Shown here piece by piece: positions 47,505 to 55,944 of a stretch of 64,000 nucleotides of DNA. The stretch spans positions 2,108,001 to 2,172,000 of the forward strand of contig NZ_AP022569.1 of assembly GCF_010727945.1 (NCBI RefSeq), in the 5' to 3' direction. The first letter of the stretch is position 1; every line of letters starts with the position of its first letter. The position numbers and the translations under genes are program-made. The notes beneath the pieces were generated by a model. The model saw only the letters and a program-made list of their open reading frames with translations, was not told where the DNA came from and did no database searches. The stretch comes from Mycobacterium cookii (lineage in GTDB: Bacteria; Actinomycetota; Actinomycetes; Mycobacteriales; Mycobacteriaceae).

Positions 47505-48274
47505 CGGAACGAGCCGATCCCGCCGTCGACGTGAATGGTCTGCCCGGTGATGAAGGTCGCGTCGGTGCCGAGCAGGAATGCCACCAACGCGCCCGCGTCG
47601 TCGCGCACGTGGCCGATCCGCTTCATCGGCACCCGTCGCAGCGACTTCTCGAAATCCTTGGGCGCGAACTCTTTCCACAGCTGGACACCGTCGGATTCGG
47701 CGAACGGGCAGACGACGTTGACGCGGATGTTGTCGCGGCCCCACTCCAGTGCGGCGACCTTGGACAGCCCGCGGATGGCCTCCTTGGCTGCCGCGTAACC
47801 ACCCCATTTGGGTTCGCCGCCGGTTCCGGTACCAGAGCCGAGGTTGACGATGGAACCACCGCCCGCCGCGACCATCAACGGGTACACGGCCTGCATGAGC
47901 AGAAATGTCGCTCGCGGTCCGACGTCGTGACCGAGGGCGAAGTCCTCGGTGGTGATGTCGACGAACGCCTTGGGCTCGTTGGTGGCGATGGCGTTGTTGA
48001 CCAGGCCGTGCACCGTGCCGAAGGCATCCACCGCCGCCGCGACGATCCGTTGAGCGGCTTGCGGATCGCGCAGATCGGCGACGACCTGCTCGACGCAACC
48101 CAAAGCCTTGAGCTCGTCGGTGGCCGCCGCAAGCTTGTCCTCCTGGATGTCGACCAGCAGGACCGCGGCTCCGCGTTCGAGCAGCGCTTCGCCGATACCC
48201 TTACCGACGCCCTGTGCCGCCCCGGTGACGATCGCGACGTGGCCGCGCATCGAATCCCGATGCGTGTAGGTCAC
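47501..48274 (-). CDS. SDR-family oxidoreductase
   Basis: 257 aa classical SDR: VTGAAQGVGKGIGE (cofactor), NNAIATNEP, catalytic YAAAKEA and a C-terminal IHVDGGIGSF. GTG at 48274 overlaps the upstream stop as GTGA. Another in-frame Met at residue 9 (MRGHVAIVTG) is an alternative start. Probably acts in the same pathway as the reductase-like protein upstream and the divergent SDR at 49401. Confidence 0.9.
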   Translation of the reverse strand: MTYTHRDSMRGHVAIVTGAAQGVGKGIGEALLERGAAVLLVDIQEDKLAAATDELKALGCVEQVVADLRDPQAAQRIVAAAVDAFGTVHGLVNNAIATNEPKAFVDITTEDFALGHDVGPRATFLLMQAVYPLMVAAGGGSIVNLGSGTGTGGEPKWGGYAAAKEAIRGLSKVAALEWGRDNIRVNVVCPFAESDGVQLWKEFAPKDFEKSLRRVPMKRIGHVRDDAGALVAFLLGTDATFITGQTIHVDGGIGSFR

Positions 48275-49350
48275 GACTGCAGACCCGGCGCTGGACGGCC
48301 CGCGAACAACGGCAGGTCCAGGTAGGTCTTGATGCCGGGTTCGGCCGCGCACACGTCCGGGATGGCGTTGACGCAGTGGTTGGCGGTGGCGACCACACCC
48401 GGATTACGTTGCAGCCCTTCGGCGACCGACGGGGGTTGCAGGCCCTTGAAGGTGAGGCTGACCGTGGGGTCGCCGGTGATCTCGACCTCGAAGCGTTCGC
48501 CGATCCCGCCGAAATCCCACGCCGGTTCCAGGTTCTCCTCGCCCATCAACCAGTTGACCGCCGCGGTGATCACCGGCTCTCCGCCGGACAGGGCTTGCCA
48601 GCGGAATCGGCGCGCCGCCACCTGCCCGGGTTCGATGGTGAACGGCCCGTAGTCGATGTCCGCGGTCGCGACGGCGATGTCTTGAATAGTCCTGATGTTG
48701 GGTTCGATGTCGAATCCCATGTGGTCGGCGATCATTCGCACCGACATCTTGAAGCCGTTTTCCAGCAGGCTGGCCATCGGGCCTCCGATGGCTTCCTCGG
48801 GAGTGCCGCCGAAGCCCATGATGTGGCGCACCACGTCGGGCGCGTTGTAGGTGCGGATGTCGGAGAACTCCTCGGCGCGCACGTGGGTGACCGCCGACGA
48901 CAGCGACGACACCATCAGCGGGAAACGCTCGGTGATGCCGCCGGGGTGGATGCCCGATCCGTGCAGCGTCACCCCGCCTGTGACGGCGGCGTCGACGATC
49001 GCGGCGACGGCGGGGTGGCTGAAGTCCGGATACACCCAGCCGACCGGGGTGACCACGTTCTTGCCGGACCGCAGAATCGCGATGACCTCGTCGTCGTTGG
49101 GAATCAGCGGGCTGTACACTACGCAGTCGGCGTCGAGAGCCAGCACGTCGTCGATGCTCGAAGTCGCTGTGACGCCAATCGATTCAGTGATCCCGAGGAT
49201 CTCCCCGACGTCGCGGTCGTTCTTGTCCGCGCTGTGCACCCAGCAGCCGGCCAACTCGAGCTGCGGATGGTTGAGCACGCATTCGATGGCGGCCTTGCCG
49301 ACGCCTCCGGTCGCCCATTGCACGACACGAAGCCTGGACAGATTGGTCAT
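48271..49350 (-). CDS. Dihydrodipicolinate reductase-like NAD(P)-dependent protein
   Basis: 359 aa; N-terminal Rossmann VVQWATGGVGKAAIE (residues 8-22) and a DapB-type alpha/beta C-domain with GSGIHPGGITERFP. This large family (often annotated as dihydrodipicolinate reductase N-terminal domain protein or 2,4-diaminopentanoate-dehydrogenase-like) is expanded in mycobacteria and linked to xenobiotic or steroid degradation; it is not the lysine-pathway DapB. The ATG at 49350 has TACTGT 6 nt upstream. Confidence 0.88.
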   Translation of the reverse strand: MTNLSRLRVVQWATGGVGKAAIECVLNHPQLELAGCWVHSADKNDRDVGEILGITESIGVTATSSIDDVLALDADCVVYSPLIPNDDEVIAILRSGKNVVTPVGWVYPDFSHPAVAAIVDAAVTGGVTLHGSGIHPGGITERFPLMVSSLSSAVTHVRAEEFSDIRTYNAPDVVRHIMGFGGTPEEAIGGPMASLLENGFKMSVRMIADHMGFDIEPNIRTIQDIAVATADIDYGPFTIEPGQVAARRFRWQALSGGEPVITAAVNWLMGEENLEPAWDFGGIGERFEVEITGDPTVSLTFKGLQPPSVAEGLQRNPGVVATANHCVNAIPDVCAAEPGIKTYLDLPLFAGRPAPGLQS

Positions 49351-49356
49351 CGTGGC

Positions 49357-49362
49357 ACAGTA
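49357..49362 (-). promoter_or_regulatory. -10 element for leaderless reductase-like gene
   Basis: TACTGT (minus strand) ends 6 nt before the ATG at 49350; the palindrome 9 bp upstream covers the -35 region. Confidence 0.5.
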
Positions 49363-49370
49363 TGACTTCC

Positions 49371-49385
49371 TGACAGTGACTGTCA
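49371..49385. promoter_or_regulatory. Perfect palindrome TGACAGTGACTGTCA, TetR-type operator
   Basis: Seven-bp arms around one base, centred between the divergent reductase-like gene and SDR gene. It would allow one regulator, probably the TetR at 46908, to control both directions. Confidence 0.65.
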
Positions 49386-49400
49386 ACGAGAGGTCGGCTC

Positions 49401-50258
49401 ATGGGTGTGCTGGACGGCAAGGTCGCGATCGTCACCGGAACCAGCCGGGGTGTAGGTGTCGGCATCGCCCACGAATTGCTGCGCGCCGGCGCCACGGTCG
49501 TCGGCTGCTCGCGTTCACCGTTGGACGGCATCCCGGGTATCGATGCCGAGTGGGCTCCGCGGGCGTCCCAAAAGGTCTGCGATCAAGGCGACTACCACTC
49601 GATCGACTCCTTCGTCGCCGAGGTCGCGGCCGGCCACGGCCGCATCGACATCCTGGTGAACAATGCCGGCGGGACGGTCCCGGCTCCACACGCCGAATGC
49701 ATTCCCGAACTGGTGCAACGGATTCAGGGCGCTCCGCGCAGCGATGACGACTTCGAGCGGACCGCACTGTTCCACGCCTTCGCGGTGCAGATGAATTTGA
49801 TCAGCCCGCTCTGGTTCGCGATCCGGGTGTATCGGCAGATGGCCGTCCAGGACAGCTCCGGCTGCATCATCAATATCTCCAGCGGGGCAGGGCATCCGGC
49901 GGGCTCACCGACCCTGGTGTCCTACGGGGCGGCCAAGAGTGGCCTCAACCAGCTGACCCGATCGCTCGCGCAGGAGTGGGGCCCGAAGGTCCGGGTCAAC
50001 TGCATCGCGCTGGGCCCGACGATGACCGAGAACTTCCGCTCGTTCGTGCTGCCGAAAGACGATCCGGCCGGCGAAAAGTACTTCGCCGCGGTGCCATTGC
50101 GCCGCGCGGGTGAGCCCGCGGAAGTCGGCCGGGTATGCGTCTTCCTGGCCGGCGGCGGGGCGGATTTCGTCAACGGCACCACCATCGAATGCGACGGCGG
50201 CATGCTGCCCGGGGTGCTCTACGACGCCGGCCTCAAGACCATCACCGACCTGCTGTAG
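49401..50258 (+). CDS. SDR-family oxidoreductase
   Basis: 285 aa: VTGTSRGVGVGIA, NNAGG, a variable insert around 100-120 (QGAPRSDDDFERT), catalytic YGAAKSG and ALGPTMTENF, ending in a long FVNGTTIECDGGMLPGVLYD tail. GAGAGG lies 7 nt upstream of the ATG. Shares a palindromic operator with the divergent operon. Its 3' end overlaps convergent prpC by 17 nt. Confidence 0.9.
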   Translation: MGVLDGKVAIVTGTSRGVGVGIAHELLRAGATVVGCSRSPLDGIPGIDAEWAPRASQKVCDQGDYHSIDSFVAEVAAGHGRIDILVNNAGGTVPAPHAECIPELVQRIQGAPRSDDDFERTALFHAFAVQMNLISPLWFAIRVYRQMAVQDSSGCIINISSGAGHPAGSPTLVSYGAAKSGLNQLTRSLAQEWGPKVRVNCIALGPTMTENFRSFVLPKDDPAGEKYFAAVPLRRAGEPAEVGRVCVFLAGGGADFVNGTTIECDGGMLPGVLYDAGLKTITDLL

Positions 50259-51372
50259 TTCCGCGGAGTGTGCGTTGCGGCAGGCCAGAGTATTCGCTGA
50301 GCGGGCGGATCAACGCGTTGGACGCGGCCTGTTCGATGATGTGGGCGGTCCACCCGGTGACGCGGCTCATCACGAAAAGCGGTGTGAAGCTGGGGATGTC
50401 GAAGCCCATCAAGTAGTAGGCCGGGCCGGTCGGAAAGTCCAGGTTGGGTTTGATCCCGGTGGCCGCGAACATCTCGGCCTCCAGGGTCCGGTAGATGTCC
50501 AGCCAGCGCCGGCCGCCACGCGCCTCGGCGATGCGGATCAGCGCGGCTTTCATCGTCGGCACCCGGGAGTCACCGTTCTTGTAGACGCGATGCCCGAAAC
50601 CCATCACCTTGTCCTTGCGAGACAGCTTGCCGTGCAACCACTCCGAGGCCTTCGACGGATCGCCGATCTCGATCATGTCGTGCATCACAGCCTCGTTGGC
50701 CCCGCCGTGCAATGGACCTTTCAAGGCGCCGATCGCCGCCGTCACCGCGCTGTAGATGTCCGACTGCGTCGACGTCACCACCCGCGCGGCAAAGGTCGAG
50801 GCGTTGAAACTGTGCTCGGCGTAAAGGATCATCGATTGTTCGAAGGCGGAAACGACGAGTGGGTCGGGAACCTCGCCGAAGCACATGTTGAGGAAGTTCT
50901 CGGCGTAGCCGAGGTGACTGTGCGGCGCGACCGGCGGCAGGCCCCGACGGCGACGCATGTCGGCGGCCACGATGGTCGGAAGCACCGCGAACATGCGCAG
51001 CGACTTGGCGAAGTTGGCCGCCTCGGCGCTGTCGTCCTCCTCGGGGTCTTCGGCGCCGAGATAGCTGATCGCGGTGCGCACCACGTCCATCGGATGGCAG
51101 TTGTCCGGCAGCTTGGCCAACAACGACAGCATCGATCGGTCCAACCGGCGGCTGGCGCGCTCACGCTGGCTGAACAGTGCAAGCTGGCCGTCGGTGGGTA
51201 GTTCGCCGTGCCACAGCAGCCAGGCGACCTGCTCGAAGCTGCAGTGCGCGGCCAGATCCTGCACCGGGTAGCCGCGGTAGGTCAGCGAGTTGGTCTCGGG
51301 CACCACCTTGGAAATGGCGGTGGTGTCGACCACGACGCCAGCCAGTCCTTTGTGAATCGCTGCGGTGCTCAT
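50242..51372 (-). CDS. prpC: 2-methylcitrate synthase PrpC
   Basis: 376 aa citrate-synthase-fold enzyme joining propionyl-CoA and oxaloacetate. Active-site segments LHGGANEAV and GFGHRVYKNGDSR are intact. Third gene of prpD-prpB-prpC; ATG overlaps the prpB stop (ATGA). Has side activity as citrate synthase in mycobacteria. Propionyl-CoA comes from odd-chain, branched-chain and sterol breakdown, in line with mcr and the thiolase gene in this window. Confidence 0.95.
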   Translation of the reverse strand: MSTAAIHKGLAGVVVDTTAISKVVPETNSLTYRGYPVQDLAAHCSFEQVAWLLWHGELPTDGQLALFSQRERASRRLDRSMLSLLAKLPDNCHPMDVVRTAISYLGAEDPEEDDSAEAANFAKSLRMFAVLPTIVAADMRRRRGLPPVAPHSHLGYAENFLNMCFGEVPDPLVVSAFEQSMILYAEHSFNASTFAARVVTSTQSDIYSAVTAAIGALKGPLHGGANEAVMHDMIEIGDPSKASEWLHGKLSRKDKVMGFGHRVYKNGDSRVPTMKAALIRIAEARGGRRWLDIYRTLEAEMFAATGIKPNLDFPTGPAYYLMGFDIPSFTPLFVMSRVTGWTAHIIEQAASNALIRPLSEYSGLPQRTLRGTTAGR

Positions 51373-52259
51373 TGGTTGCCTCCTGCGAACTGGTTGTAGT
51401 CGGCGTACCGCAGCAGTTCGTACAGCCTTGACCGGTGCTGCATGCGGTCCAATAGCCCGGTTTGCGTTTCCTTGGAGGCGATTTCGCGCAGGCCTTCTTC
51501 GACGGCGAACATCGCCAGGCGCAGCGTGGTCACCGGGTAGATCACGACGTTGTAGCCGATATCGCTGAGCTGCGAGACGGTCAGCAGCTCCGACTTGCCG
51601 AACTCGGTCATGTTGGCCAGCAGCGGAATGTCCACCGCGGCGCGGAATTTCTCGAAATCCGCCGGACGCCTCAGGGCCTCGGTGAAGATCAGGTCGGCGC
51701 CGGCGTCGGCGTAGGCGCGGGCACGATCGACCGCGGCGTCCAAGCCCTCGACGCCGGCGGCGTCGGTGCGGGCACAGATGACGAAGCCGGGGTCGCGGCG
51801 CGCAGCCACGGCGGCCCGCAACCGCCTGACCATCTCCGGGGCCGGAACCACGGCCTTACCGTCGAGATGGCCGCACCGCTTGGGGTTGACCTGGTCTTCG
51901 AGGTGGCAGCCCGCCAGCCCGGCATCCTCGAGCAGCGTGACGGTGCGGGCCGCGCTCATCGGTTCGCCGAAGCCGGTGTCCGTGTCGATCAGCGTGGGCA
52001 GATCGGTGACCGAAGCGATCTGCCCGCCGCGCGCGGTAACCTCGCTCAGCGTGGTCAACCCGATATCGGGCAATCCCAGCTCGGCGGACAACGCCGCACC
52101 CGACACATACACTCCCTCGAACCCGATCTCCGCGACCAGCTTGGCCACCAACGGTGAGAATGCGCCCGGGAAGCGTTGCAGTTGACCCGAATTCAGCCCG
52201 GCCCGAAACGCGGCCCGCTTGTCGGCGGCGCTGGCCGCCGACCCCAGCAGCCCGGTCAC
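51369..52259 (-). CDS. prpB: Methylisocitrate lyase PrpB
   Basis: 296 aa PEP mutase/isocitrate lyase superfamily TIM barrel; cleaves 2-methylisocitrate to pyruvate and succinate. Catalytic Cys129 sits in KRCGH (127-131); DTDTGFGE (from 92) binds Mg2+. GTG at 52259 overlaps the prpD stop (GTGA). M. tuberculosis lacks this gene and uses isocitrate lyase for the step, so its presence marks a fuller methylcitrate cycle. Confidence 0.94.
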   Translation of the reverse strand: MTGLLGSAASAADKRAAFRAGLNSGQLQRFPGAFSPLVAKLVAEIGFEGVYVSGAALSAELGLPDIGLTTLSEVTARGGQIASVTDLPTLIDTDTGFGEPMSAARTVTLLEDAGLAGCHLEDQVNPKRCGHLDGKAVVPAPEMVRRLRAAVAARRDPGFVICARTDAAGVEGLDAAVDRARAYADAGADLIFTEALRRPADFEKFRAAVDIPLLANMTEFGKSELLTVSQLSDIGYNVVIYPVTTLRLAMFAVEEGLREIASKETQTGLLDRMQHRSRLYELLRYADYNQFAGGNQ

Positions 52260-53761
52260 CGGAAGATCCCGGACGGAATCGTCGGCGCCTTATCCAGCAC
52301 CTCGGGCAGCACCCGCACGTTCAGTGCGACCAGCTGATCGCCCTTCAGGTCGCCGACGTGCTGCACGGCGTCCAGAAAGCGTTGCTGCTCAGCCGGGTCC
52401 ACCACCCCGTCGGCGAGGTGAGTGAACTTGCCGATGTACTGCTCGCGCTCGAATGGCCTGGCGCCCAGCGGATGTGCGTCGGCGACGGCCAGCTCGTCGG
52501 TGATCACCTCACCGCTCTTGAGCGTCACCTCGGCGCGCGCGCCGAACGCCTTCTCGGCCGGATCGTTCGAGTGGTAACGGCGGGTCCACTCCGGATCCTC
52601 GACAGTGGAGATCTTGTGCCACAGCTCGACGGTGTCCGGCCGGTGGGCGCGCTCGGGGGCGTAGGACAGCTCGTGATCCCACGTGCCGTCCTGCAGCGCG
52701 ACGGCGAAGATATACGGCAGCGAGTGGTCCAGCGTCTCCCGCGAGGCGTCCGGGTCGAACTTCTGCGGATCACCCGAGCCGCTGCCGATCACATGGTGGG
52801 TGTGATGGCTGGTGTGCAGCACGATCGTCGCGATCTGGTCGAGGTCGCCGATCTGGTCCCGCAATCGGCGGGCCAGGTCGATCGGCGCCTGGCTCTGGTA
52901 TTCGGCGGAGTGTTCCTTGGTGTAGGTGTCCAGGATGGCGCGCTTGGGCTCGCCGGGCGCGGGCAGCGGCACCTGGTAGGTGTGCTCGGGACCCGACAGC
53001 AGCCAGGCGATCACGCCGTCCTCGCCCTCCCAGATGGGTGCCGGCGAGCCCTCGCCGCGCATCGCCCGGTCGACGGCTTCGATGGCCACCTTGCCGGCCA
53101 GTGCGGGTGCGAAGGCCTTCCAACTGGAGATCGCTCCCTTGCGGGACTGCCGGGTCGCCGTCGTCAGGTGCAGCGCCTGGCCGATCGCCTGATAGATGGT
53201 GTCGACGTCGAGCCGCAGCATGGTCCCGAGTCCGGCGGCCACCGAAGGGCCGAGGTGCGCGACGTGGTCGATCTTGTGCTCGTGCAGGCAGATCCCCTTG
53301 ACCAGGTCGACCTGGATCTCGTAGGCGGTGGCCAGGCCGCGGATCAGGTCACTGCCGCGGACGCCGAGCTGCTGGGCCACCGCCACCAGCGGCGGGATGT
53401 TGTCGCCGGGGTGGGAGTACTCGGCGGCCAGGAATGTGTCGTGGAAGTCCAGCTCGCGCACCGCGACGCCGTTGGCCCAGGCCGCCCATTCGGCCGAGTA
53501 GCCGCCGTCGACGCCGAACACCGTGGCGCCCGGGCGGGCCCGGTGTGCAAGTGCCTGCTGACGGGCGGTGGCGACCGGCCGCCGCACCGCGGACGCGGCG
53601 CTGACCGCGGCGTTGTCGATGATCCGGTTGATCACCATGGCCTCGGTCTCCGCCGGCACCGCGACCGGGTCCGCGGCGACCTGCGCGATCGTGTAGGCCA
53701 GGTGCTCGGTGACCGGAAAGTCGTCGGCGCTGCGGTGGGTCCGGACGAAGTGGATCAACAT
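52256..53761 (-). CDS. prpD: 2-methylcitrate dehydratase PrpD
   Basis: 501 aa MmgE/PrpD-family dehydratase that converts 2-methylcitrate to 2-methyl-cis-aconitate (cofactor-free). Conserved [28 protein letters not shown] and [18 protein letters not shown] segments. ATG at 53761 opens the family N-terminus ([16 protein letters not shown]) and has TAGTGT 7 nt upstream; the longer frame overlaps prpR. First gene of the prp operon. Confidence 0.95.
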   Translation of the reverse strand: MLIHFVRTHRSADDFPVTEHLAYTIAQVAADPVAVPAETEAMVINRIIDNAAVSAASAVRRPVATARQQALAHRARPGATVFGVDGGYSAEWAAWANGVAVRELDFHDTFLAAEYSHPGDNIPPLVAVAQQLGVRGSDLIRGLATAYEIQVDLVKGICLHEHKIDHVAHLGPSVAAGLGTMLRLDVDTIYQAIGQALHLTTATRQSRKGAISSWKAFAPALAGKVAIEAVDRAMRGEGSPAPIWEGEDGVIAWLLSGPEHTYQVPLPAPGEPKRAILDTYTKEHSAEYQSQAPIDLARRLRDQIGDLDQIATIVLHTSHHTHHVIGSGSGDPQKFDPDASRETLDHSLPYIFAVALQDGTWDHELSYAPERAHRPDTVELWHKISTVEDPEWTRRYHSNDPAEKAFGARAEVTLKSGEVITDELAVADAHPLGARPFEREQYIGKFTHLADGVVDPAEQQRFLDAVQHVGDLKGDQLVALNVRVLPEVLDKAPTIPSGIFR

Positions 53762-53768
53762 AATTCGC

Positions 53769-53774
53769 ACACTA
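53769..53774 (-). promoter_or_regulatory. -10 element for leaderless prpD
   Basis: TAGTGT (minus strand) ends 7 nt before the ATG at 53761. Confidence 0.5.
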
Positions 53775-53809
53775 TGCAACCCGTCCGGCAAAGAAAACCC
53801 CCAGCAAGT

Positions 53810-53831
53810 GTGTAATTCTGCGTCCTTACAC
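53810..53831. promoter_or_regulatory. Inverted repeat GTGTAA-N10-TTACAC between prpD and prpR
   Basis: Perfect 6-bp arms in the 118-bp divergent region; possible additional regulator site. Confidence 0.3.
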
Positions 53832-53839
53832 CGCTGATT

Positions 53840-53855
53840 TTGCGAATGTTGCGAA
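53840..53855. promoter_or_regulatory. Tandem TTGCGAA sites, candidate PrpR operator
   Basis: Two direct copies of TTGCGAA (53840-53846 and 53849-53855) nine bp apart; each differs by one base from the TTTGCAAA-type element described for mycobacterial PrpR. They lie 12 bp upstream of the prpR -10. Confidence 0.45.
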
Positions 53856-53866
53856 AGGCCTCGGAG

Positions 53867-53872
53867 TAGCAT
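53867..53872 (+). promoter_or_regulatory. -10 element for leaderless prpR
   Basis: TAGCAT ends 7 nt before the GTG at 53880. Confidence 0.5.
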
Positions 53873-53879
53873 CTCCCCG

Positions 53880-55289
53880 GTGGCGAAGATGTTCTCCGGG
53901 GCGCGGCTGAGACGGTTACGCGAAGAGCGCGGACTCACCCAGGTCGCATTGGCCAGGGCGCTCGACCTGTCGACGAGCTACGTCAACCAACTGGAGAACG
54001 ACCAGCGGCCCATCACGGTCCCGGTGCTACTGGCCCTCACCGAGCGGTTCGACCTGCCCTCGCACTACTTCTCTTCCGACTCCGACGCCCGGCTGGTGGC
54101 CGACCTGTCCGACGTCTTCACCGCCACCGACGGTTCGGTCAGCGCCGCGCACATCGAGGAACTGGCCGCCCGGATGCCGGACGTCGGCCGCAACCTGGTC
54201 GCCGTCTACCGCCGACTGCGCGACGCCACCGAGGAGCTGGAGGCGTATCGCTCGCACGCGACCACCGAGACGTCGCTGCCCGCCGAGCGCCCTATGCCGT
54301 TCGAGGAAGTCCGGGACTTCTTCTACGACCGCAACAACTACATCGGCGAGCTCGACATCGCGGCCGAGCAGATGTTCGTCGAGAACGGGATGGCCGTCGG
54401 TGGGCTGGACGTCCAGCTGTCGGGGCTGATGCACGACCGGTTCGGGGTGCGGGTGGTGATCGACACCGGGCTCGCCGAGCACGCCAAGCGATCGTATGAC
54501 CCGGGCGCCAAAGTGCTGCGCATCGCGCACTGGCTGTTGCCGGGCCAGCGGGCCTTTCAGATCGCCACCCAGCTGGCCCTGATCAGCCAGCGGGAACTGC
54601 TGTCGGCGATCCTGGCCACCGACGACCAGCTCAGCTCCGAATCCCGCGGCGTCGCACGGATCGGCCTGGCCAACTACTTCGCCGGCGCATTCTTGTTGCC
54701 GTACCGCGACTTCCACAGCGCAGCAGCCGAATTGCAGTACGACATCGACTTGCTGGCGCGGCGCTTCGAGGTCGGCTTCGAGACGGTGTGTCACCGACTC
54801 TCGACATTGCAGCGGCCGCAACTACGCGGCGTGCCGTTCATATTCGTCCGCACCGACAAGGCCGGCAACATCTCGAAGCGTCAGTCCGCCACCGCATTTC
54901 ACTTCAGCCGGGTCGGCGGCAGCTGCCCGCTTTGGGTCGTACACGATGCCTTCGCCCAGCCGGGCCGGATCGTCACGCAGGTCGCCCAGATGCCGGACGG
55001 CCGTTCGTATTTCTGGCTCGCCAAGACCACCGCACCCGAAGGCCAGAGCTATCTGGGCCAGCACAAGAGCTTCGCGATCGGGCTGGGCTGCGACCTGATG
55101 CACGCCGACAAGCTGGTGTACTCCACCGGGGTCGCCCTGCACGACCCGAGCACCGCGGTGCCGATCGGCGCGGGCTGCAAGATCTGCAACCGCACCGTCT
55201 GCGCGCAGCGCGCGTTTCCCTATCTCGGCGAGCGGGTCGCCGTCGACGAGAACACCGGCAGCGGCCTGCCTTACACGCCGGCTAGTTAA
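53880..55289 (+). CDS. prpR: Short-chain fatty acid regulator PrpR (XRE/DUF2083)
   Basis: 469 aa transcription factor: XRE-type HTH at residues 7-62 ([19 protein letters not shown]), an IrrE-like middle region and a C-terminal DUF2083 domain with cysteines GSCPLW, GLGCDL and [10 protein letters not shown]. In mycobacteria this domain binds propionyl-CoA and a [4Fe-4S] cluster and the protein activates prpDC and glyoxylate genes. Divergent from prpD with shared regulatory DNA. Overlaps the convergent DoxX gene by 8 nt. Confidence 0.94.
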   Translation: MAKMFSGARLRRLREERGLTQVALARALDLSTSYVNQLENDQRPITVPVLLALTERFDLPSHYFSSDSDARLVADLSDVFTATDGSVSAAHIEELAARMPDVGRNLVAVYRRLRDATEELEAYRSHATTETSLPAERPMPFEEVRDFFYDRNNYIGELDIAAEQMFVENGMAVGGLDVQLSGLMHDRFGVRVVIDTGLAEHAKRSYDPGAKVLRIAHWLLPGQRAFQIATQLALISQRELLSAILATDDQLSSESRGVARIGLANYFAGAFLLPYRDFHSAAAELQYDIDLLARRFEVGFETVCHRLSTLQRPQLRGVPFIFVRTDKAGNISKRQSATAFHFSRVGGSCPLWVVHDAFAQPGRIVTQVAQMPDGRSYFWLAKTTAPEGQSYLGQHKSFAIGLGCDLMHADKLVYSTGVALHDPSTAVPIGAGCKICNRTVCAQRAFPYLGERVAVDENTGSGLPYTPAS

Positions 55290-55791
55290 CTTGCTTAGCC
55301 GGCGGCCGGTAGAAGAGCACCAGCTGACCGAGCGCACCTCCGAGGCCCAACAGCAGCGAACCGAACAGGCCATGCCAGCCGTCGTGCCAGTTGTGCCCGA
55401 AGATCAGCCAGTCCAGGCTGTACTGCCCAGGCCCGGTCGTTGCGACCGCGACCGCCGCGGCGGCCAGGATCAGGTTGTACTCCCAGCCCTCTTTGACAAT
55501 GAAGAAGCCGTTCTTGCGGTGCACCGTCCAGGCCGCGACCAGCATCAGTGCGACGAAGCCGGCAGCGGTGATCGGCGTCAGCAGCCCCGCAGCCAGCCCG
55601 AGGCCGGCGCTGATCTCGGTGCTGGCCGCGACCACAGCCTGAAATTTGCCGTGCTTCATCCCGATGCTCTCGAACCAGCCCGCAGTTCCGGGTATACGTC
55701 CGCCACCGAAGAACTTGTTGAAGCCATGAGCAGCCAGAGTCAAGCCCAGTACCAGCCGCAGGATCAGTAAACCGACATCGTAGGCAGTCAT
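55282..55791 (-). CDS. DoxX-family membrane protein
   Basis: 169 aa, four membrane helices; LRLVLGLTLAAHGFNKFFGGG at the N-terminus and PITAAGFVALMLVAAWTVH are DoxX-type. In mycobacteria DoxX proteins have been linked to thiol and oxidative-stress complexes; partner here unknown. ATG 55791 is chosen because TAGGTT ends 7 nt upstream; an in-frame TTG three codons earlier is the alternative. Confidence 0.88.
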   Translation of the reverse strand: MTAYDVGLLILRLVLGLTLAAHGFNKFFGGGRIPGTAGWFESIGMKHGKFQAVVAASTEISAGLGLAAGLLTPITAAGFVALMLVAAWTVHRKNGFFIVKEGWEYNLILAAAAVAVATTGPGQYSLDWLIFGHNWHDGWHGLFGSLLLGLGGALGQLVLFYRPPAKQVN

Positions 55792-55798
55792 AGACGTC

Positions 55799-55804
55799 AA
55801 CCTA
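55799..55804 (-). promoter_or_regulatory. -10 element for leaderless doxX
   Basis: TAGGTT (minus strand) ends 7 nt before the ATG at 55791. Confidence 0.45.
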
Positions 55805-55860
55805 GATCATCAGGTACGCACGGATCAGCACAGGTATCCTGCGACCCGGCACGCGACCGC

Positions 55861-55936
55861 AAAGGAGCCACACATCAAGATCGCGATCATCGGAGCCGGC
55901 AACGTCGGGCTTGGCCTGCTGCGCGGTCGAGCTTGA
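55861..55936 (+). pseudogene. Fragment of a Rossmann-fold NAD(P)-binding gene
   Basis: AAAGGAG (55861-55867) is followed 6 nt later by ATC and 19 more sense codons reading IKIAIIGAGNVGLGLLRGRA, then TGA at 55934-55936. IKIAIIGAGNVG is the start of an NAD(P)-binding oxidoreductase (F420:NADPH-reductase or ketopantoate-reductase style). The usual ATG is ATC and the gene stops after 20 codons, so this looks like a truncated remnant just before ppdK. Confidence 0.5.
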
Positions 55937-55944
55937 CCATCCGC

